Assembly: GCA_002336035.1 (NCBI GenBank)
Contig: DDED01000096.1
Location: 1-10,308, forward strand
Direction of reading: 5' to 3'
DNA from: Cellvibrionales bacterium UBA1963
GTDB taxonomy: Bacteria; Pseudomonadota; Gammaproteobacteria; Pseudomonadales; UBA7434
Length of the DNA stretch: 10,308 bases
The notes under the pieces were generated by a model, which was given only the letters and a program-made list of their open reading frames with translations, ran no database searches and had not been told where the DNA came from. The position numbers were made by a program, and so were the translations under genes. Below are positions 7,074-10,308 of the stretch, one piece after another. How positions within the stretch are numbered: the first letter of the stretch is position 1; every line of letters starts with the position of its first letter.

Positions 7074-7168
7074 AAAGCCTTTATATTTATTTTAGGTTAA
7101 ATCTGTAAGCTTATAAAAAATATACATTTTAATTGATTTGTCAGGCTGTTTTTAACGGGTGATGTTAG

Positions 7169-7954
7169 TTACGTTAAGCCCATCATTGAAACGATACCAT
7201 GGCTCGGCCCGCAGGTATAACCCCCGTCGCCTGCGATTGCTTGACCGGTGACAAAAGAGGCATCTTTTGAGGCAAGAAAATAGGCGATACCGGCCATCTC
7301 TTCTGGCTGACCAAAGCGGCCGAGCTTATGTTCTTTGCGGACACTTTCCTTCATCTCTGGCATTACGTCCATGACTGAGTTAAACATCGGTGTTTCGATA
7401 AAGCCAGGACAGATAGCATTGGCGCGAATGCCCATTTGACCGTAATCCATTGCCACATTTTTAGTGAGGTTGATTACTGCAGCCTTTGACGCGTTATAAG
7501 AACTGCCCCCTTCTGATGCTATTTGTCCTTCAACACTGGCCACTGTAATAATACTGCCACTGCGCTGTTCCATCATTTGAGGTAGGGCGGCTTTAATGGA
7601 TAAAAATGTGCCTGTTAGATTAATATCAATGACTCGCTGCCAAGCTGCTTGGTCAACCATATGGACAGGACCCGCGTCACCAATGCCTGCTGAGGTGACA
7701 ATGACATCCAGTGAGCCATAGCGATCAACCGCTCCTTGAATAGCGGCTTGCTGCTGCTCTAATGAAATAACATCCCCCGATATTAATTGCTGCTTATCCG
7801 TAATATCAGTGATTCGATGCCACTCATTACCTTGATGAATATCGAAGCCAATCACCGCAGCGCCCTCGTGTGCAAAGCGGTAAGCACACGCCAGTCCAAT
7901 ACCTGATGCAGCACCAGTAATAAAAACAACTTGCTGGTCAAATGGCTTTTTCAT
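7169..7954 (-). CDS. NAD(P)-dependent short-chain dehydrogenase/reductase (classical SDR)
   Basis: A 261-residue classical SDR, the usual length for the family, expected to oxidise or reduce a hydroxyl/keto group in the cytoplasm. The ATG at 7954 is chosen because GGAG lies six bases upstream; a TTG four codons earlier has no such support. The cofactor loop TGAASGIG is at residues 13-20, and Asp38 at the end of the second strand favours NAD. The catalytic tetrad is complete: Asn112 (DINLTGTF), Ser140, Tyr153 and Lys157 (YNASK). SAG (88-90) replaces the usual NAG, and CPGFIETPM (182-190) is the PG motif region. It is divergent from the SnoaL-like gene and 231 bases upstream of the molybdoenzyme gene on the same strand. 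Many such SDRs work on steroids, but substrate cannot be read from the sequence. Confidence 0.9.
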   Translation of the reverse strand: MKKPFDQQVVFITGAASGIGLACAYRFAHEGAAVIGFDIHQGNEWHRITDITDKQQLISGDVISLEQQQAAIQGAVDRYGSLDVIVTSAGIGDAGPVHMVDQAAWQRVIDINLTGTFLSIKAALPQMMEQRSGSIITVASVEGQIASEGGSSYNASKAAVINLTKNVAMDYGQMGIRANAICPGFIETPMFNSVMDVMPEMKESVRKEHKLGRFGQPEEMAGIAYFLASKDASFVTGQAIAGDGGYTCGPSHGIVSMMGLT

Positions 7955-7960
7955 GATTGG

Positions 7961-7967
7961 CTCCAAA
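7961..7967 (-). promoter_or_regulatory. RBS deciding the SDR start
   Basis: Minus-strand TTTGGAG lies six bases before the ATG at 7954. The alternative TTG codon at 7966-7964 falls inside this site and is therefore unlikely to be the start. Confidence 0.6.
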
Positions 7968-8001
7968 GGTTACCGTGGTTTCTTGCAGGCGTTCGTAAGT
8001 C

Positions 8002-8030
8002 ATTATATTACCCGTTTTTAAACAGTTTCT
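8002..8030 (-). promoter_or_regulatory. Predicted promoter of the SDR gene
   Basis: Minus-strand TATAAT at 8007-8002 is a perfect -10 box about 48 bases before the start codon. The -35 region (about 8025-8030) is a poor match and coincides with the first AAACAGTTT element, which may mean activator dependence or repression there. Confidence 0.35.
8020..8028. promoter_or_regulatory. AAACAGTTT element, copy 1
   Basis: The element is AAAC-A-GTTT, a perfect inverted repeat around one base. It lies over the -35 region of the predicted SDR promoter. The second copy is centred 29 bases away. Confidence 0.4.
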
Positions 8031-8040
8031 TCATGTGGAT

Positions 8041-8068
8041 TTGGTCAGAAACAGTTTATGATTAAAAT
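8041..8068 (+). promoter_or_regulatory. Predicted promoter of the SnoaL-like gene
   Basis: TTGGTC (8041-8046) and TAAAAT (8063-8068) are separated by 16 bases. The match is moderate. The spacer contains the second AAACAGTTT element. The leader to the ATG at 8148 would be about 73 bases. Confidence 0.33.
8049..8057. promoter_or_regulatory. AAACAGTTT element, copy 2
   Basis: Identical to copy 1. It lies in the spacer of the predicted promoter for the SnoaL-like gene. The outer bases CA and TG (8046-8047, 8059-8060) also pair. Confidence 0.4.
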
Positions 8069-8147
8069 AGGTGCCGAATTATTTATGGATAATGGCTTTA
8101 GAGAGCCGTCATGAATTGTTTTTTTATTACACAGGAGCTGAGCCACA

Positions 8148-8627
8148 ATGGACGGATCACAACAATACAGTCGAGCAGAAATAGAGAAGGTTTTCTTAGC
8201 GTTCGAAGAAATTCATGAGCGATGCTATTCAGGCCAGTGTGACTGGGGTGAATTAGCCCAATTTTTAGTTCCTGACGTGGATTATACCGACCCAGGTTGG
8301 GGCCGGCTTCATGGCACTGAGGCGGTTACGCAGTTTTTGCGAGACAGTATGGCGGGTCTAGAAGCATGGGACTTTCCTATGCGCTGGTATGCGATCGATG
8401 GCGTTCATGTCATTAAAAAGTACAGCATGGTGCTGCTTGAACCTCTCAAAGCGGATGGTTCACAGCAGGATATTTCTGGTGTTTATATGATGAAATATGC
8501 GGGTGATGGGCAATTCAGCTGGGTAGAAGATCAGCTCGACATGAATCATTTTATTCACGTTGCTAAAACTAGCGGTTGGAAACCAGGTCTTGGCTTCCGT
8601 AACCCAAGCAATGTGAATTGGGATTGA
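8148..8627 (+). CDS. SnoaL/NTF2-like protein
   Basis: A 159-residue protein of the SnoaL-like/NTF2 superfamily, whose members include polyketide cyclases and steroid delta-isomerases but also many non-enzymes. The order fits the fold: N-terminal helices (about 8-40), then FLVPDVDYTDPGWGRLHG (39-56), a helix TEAVTQFLRDSM, and a curved beta sheet with FPMRWYAIDGVHV (76-88) and SGVYMMKYAGDGQFSWVEDQ (110-129). The YTDP acidic pair D45/D48 lies where this family has pocket residues. AGGAG at 8133-8137, ten bases ahead of the ATG, supports the start. Divergence from an SDR with shared upstream elements suggests co-regulation. A role in the same lipid pathway is inference; the activity is unknown. 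Confidence 0.82.
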   Translation: MDGSQQYSRAEIEKVFLAFEEIHERCYSGQCDWGELAQFLVPDVDYTDPGWGRLHGTEAVTQFLRDSMAGLEAWDFPMRWYAIDGVHVIKKYSMVLLEPLKADGSQQDISGVYMMKYAGDGQFSWVEDQLDMNHFIHVAKTSGWKPGLGFRNPSNVNWD

Positions 8628-8908
8628 TATAAGTATTGTTATGCGAGTATTTTGATCATATTTCTAATCATGCCATTGCTAAAAAAAACAGTGCATCACG
8701 ATATTACTTTTTTGGGACTTGACGGTGGTAATGGTTGTTTTGTCGCATATCCAGATATATGAAAAAGTACAAGCCAGTTTTATTTCTTGTCGTTCGGATT
8801 GAGAACCAAGAGTAATGACGTCAGATTCCTTTTGTCTTGAGTTTGGCAAATATCATTTTTTTTAAACCCAAGGACTGCTGTTATAGCAATCTTAGCTTGG
8901 CAGTGAGT
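8628..8908. other. Intergenic stretch between the SnoaL-like gene and the redoxin gene
   Basis: These 281 bases lie between convergent genes and are AT-rich. The only structures seen are a weak nested repeat at 8868-8900 (CCAAG...CTTGG around TGCT...AGCA) flanked by two TTTAAA words, and several homopolymer runs. No convincing terminator, RNA gene or coding sequence was recognised. Confidence 0.4.
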
Positions 8909-9478
8909 TTAAATAGCGCAACCCTGCTCGTCACAGTTGGCGCCAGTCGATTCTTTCACTATAGCATTGTTTTTTTTATCAATCTCGGCATCATAGCCTT
9001 GTGCTAGTAAGCTCCCAATAATACTGCCCACTTGCATGTCACTGATTCGGCCAAAGTGTTTTAGTCTCACATAGCCATACTGATCAATAATGATCAATGA
9101 TGGCGTACCTTGTAATTCATATGCGGCCATAGTTTTGGGAATGGCATGATCTTGTGAGGCTTGGTCAACGGCGACAGGAAAGCTAATACGGTATTCGCCA
9201 ACAAAAGCACGTAAGGCATCGAGCGTCATAACTTGGTGGTGTTCAAAAACCGTATGCAGCCCAATAATTTGAACAGATTCGTTGTCTCGGTACAGTTGCT
9301 CAATAGCAACTGTTTGAGGAATACCATGAGAAACACAACCAGGGCACAGCATTTGAAATGCATGAATGACTACGATTTTACCCTTTAAACCACTTATGGT
9401 GAGAGGTGCATCGCTATTTATCCATGCTGAGATTTGCAGTTCTTTTGCTGTAATCAAGTTGCTGCTATTAGCCAGCAT
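8909..9478 (-). CDS. Thioredoxin-fold redoxin with CPGC active site and C-terminal Cys pair
   Basis: A 189-residue AhpC/TSA-redoxin type protein, probably a cytoplasmic thiol oxidoreductase because no signal peptide is visible. The active site is C45-P-G-C48 in HAFQMLCPGCVSHG, after the KGKIVVIHAF strand. The cis-proline is Pro126 in GTPSLIIID. Between them is the inserted helix region (about 60-120) typical of TlpA/redoxin folds. The C-terminus ends NCDEQGCAI, adding Cys182 and Cys187, which could pass electrons to or from the active site or bind a metal. AAGGAG lies six bases before the ATG. It follows the lipoprotein gene with a 13-base gap, so the two are probably co-transcribed. The partner substrate is unknown. 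Confidence 0.82.
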   Translation of the reverse strand: MLANSSNLITAKELQISAWINSDAPLTISGLKGKIVVIHAFQMLCPGCVSHGIPQTVAIEQLYRDNESVQIIGLHTVFEHHQVMTLDALRAFVGEYRISFPVAVDQASQDHAIPKTMAAYELQGTPSLIIIDQYGYVRLKHFGRISDMQVGSIIGSLLAQGYDAEIDKKNNAIVKESTGANCDEQGCAI

Positions 9479-9484
9479 AATTGA

Positions 9485-9490
9485 CTCCTT
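9485..9490 (-). promoter_or_regulatory. RBS of the redoxin gene in the 13-base intergenic gap
   Basis: Minus-strand AAGGAG, six bases before the ATG at 9478 and directly after the TAG of the lipoprotein gene. It shows separate initiation within a shared transcript. Confidence 0.7.
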
Positions 9491-9491
9491 G

Positions 9492-10274
9492 CTATTGGTT
9501 AGTTTTCCCTGGAAGGCTTAAATCTCCGGAGGCTATATCCATGACATCGACGACACAAAGTAGGGGTGCGTGAACGCTTTGATTAACTCTTAAGCCGGCA
9601 GTGACACCATCGAAACTAGCAGATCTAACACTTTCAATGTTATTGAAAGGAATAGAAACTTCTATATTTTTGTTGGCTAAAATAGGATCCCAGCCTGGGC
9701 TATCCAGAAGAATAGGGAGTCCTGGCCATGTTTTAGGCAGTTTGGGTTTGGCGCCTTTAGGAATATCGACAACGCCCAATGCGCCTTCGCCGCATTGTTC
9801 GTTTGCTTGTAATACTACCCAGTGACTGTGCCATAAATCACCGTCGTTATTAGGATCACTATCGCCATTCTCGTCATACAGAGGCGTGTCATCAAAATCA
9901 GCATGTGAAGTGACCGCCAAGGCTAAAATACCGGCATCTTTTTCAAATCCTACTTCAGCTGTATTGATGCTGGTAGGCCAAACATAAGAGTAAACAGAAC
10001 TGCCGGCCAACTTGCCTGAAGGGGTGGGTTTATTCGCGCCAGCGTTTCCTGACACGCTCATGTGAAATTTCGCAATATTGTTTGTCGTTGTTATTTTTGC
10101 ATGAACAATATCAAAGCTCAGTGCATCAGGTCCTTTATCCACCGGCATGGGTTCAGCTTGTATCCCGCCGGTATGAATATGATTACTATTCATCATACCC
10201 TCATTACTTTGGCAGGCAGCAACAGTGAAAAAACTAGCCACTAATAAGGTTTTTGTTAGATATGAATTTTTCAT
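9492..10274 (-). CDS. Predicted lipoprotein with an Asp-rich, EF-hand-like loop, function unknown
   Basis: A 260-residue protein with a lipoprotein signal: basic MKNSYLTK, a hydrophobic stretch and the lipobox VAAC with the lipidated Cys at position 21. Gln at +2 favours outer-membrane localisation. After a short His-containing linker (HIHTGG, 32-37) comes a beta-rich domain. Residues 134-146 (DENGDSDPNNDGD) resemble a calcium-binding loop and run into LWHSHWVVL (147-155), where two His could bind a metal. Cys161 and Cys240 could form a disulfide in the periplasm. AAGGAA lies six bases before the ATG at 10274. The protein is followed by a redoxin gene in the same unit. I do not recognise a named family. 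Confidence 0.8.
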   Translation of the reverse strand: MKNSYLTKTLLVASFFTVAACQSNEGMMNSNHIHTGGIQAEPMPVDKGPDALSFDIVHAKITTTNNIAKFHMSVSGNAGANKPTPSGKLAGSSVYSYVWPTSINTAEVGFEKDAGILALAVTSHADFDDTPLYDENGDSDPNNDGDLWHSHWVVLQANEQCGEGALGVVDIPKGAKPKLPKTWPGLPILLDSPGWDPILANKNIEVSIPFNNIESVRSASFDGVTAGLRVNQSVHAPLLCVVDVMDIASGDLSLPGKTNQ

Positions 10275-10308
10275 AGTGATTTCCTTATATTAAATAAAAA
10301 ACGGTATG

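Noticed and set aside
8111..8218. Short upstream reading frame overlapping the start of the SnoaL-like gene
   Set aside because: It lacks a ribosome binding site, overlaps in another frame and encodes a peptide without recognisable character.
8670..8762. Possible 30-residue peptide after the SnoaL-like gene, in the same frame beyond its stop codon
   Set aside because: There is no ribosome binding site before its ATG and no recognisable family; an open frame of this length is expected by chance.
8868..8900. Nested inverted repeat after the redoxin gene as a terminator
   Set aside because: The stems are four to five base pairs with large internal loops, and no T-run follows on the minus strand.

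Overview
The window looks like part of a Gram-negative chromosome, most likely a marine or aquatic gammaproteobacterium able to degrade steroids or other polycyclic lipids. This rests on moderate GC, compact operons with AAGGAG-type ribosome binding sites, a lipoprotein signal, a C-terminal tail resembling the IPTL-CTERM sorting signal, and a set of CoA-side-chain catabolic families (DUF35, SCP-x/Ltp-like thiolases, SDR, SnoaL-like). The taxon is an inference from style and gene content; no marker gene is present.

Layout: (1) bases 1-1335, plus strand: the C-terminal part of a secreted YHYH-domain protein with thrombospondin type 3 calcium-binding repeats and a CTERM-like membrane tail, cut by the window edge. 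(2) bases 1435-4666, plus strand: a tight four-gene operon with overlapping or nearly overlapping reading frames. It encodes two stand-alone DUF35 OB-fold proteins without a complete zinc ribbon, then two thiolase-fold proteins that have lost most or all of the classical thiolase catalytic residues. (3) bases 4763-6937, minus strand and convergent with the operon: a single-subunit-looking cytoplasmic molybdopterin/[4Fe-4S] oxidoreductase with its own promoter. (4) bases 7169-7954, minus strand: a classical SDR. (5) bases 8148-8627, plus strand and divergent from the SDR: a SnoaL/NTF2-like protein. (6) bases 8909-10274, minus strand: a two-gene unit encoding a lipoprotein and a CxxC redoxin.

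How the genes may fit together: DUF35 plus thiolase-fold heteromers have a precedent in the Ltp2-ChsH2(DUF35) aldolase, which cleaves a steroid side chain by retro-aldol chemistry. The two DUF35 and two thiolase-like genes could form one or two enzymes of that kind acting on an acyl-CoA. The SDR, the SnoaL-like protein and perhaps the molybdoenzyme would supply redox, isomerisation or hydration steps on the same class of substrate. The YHYH protein and the lipoprotein/redoxin pair look like separate cell-envelope or redox functions.

The most promising regulatory signals are two. One is a near-perfect 22-bp palindrome that contains a consensus TATAAT on the minus strand just ahead of the molybdoenzyme. 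The other is a pair of identical AAAC-A-GTTT elements in the SDR/SnoaL divergent promoter region. No tRNA, rRNA, CRISPR array, insertion sequence or phage gene was seen.
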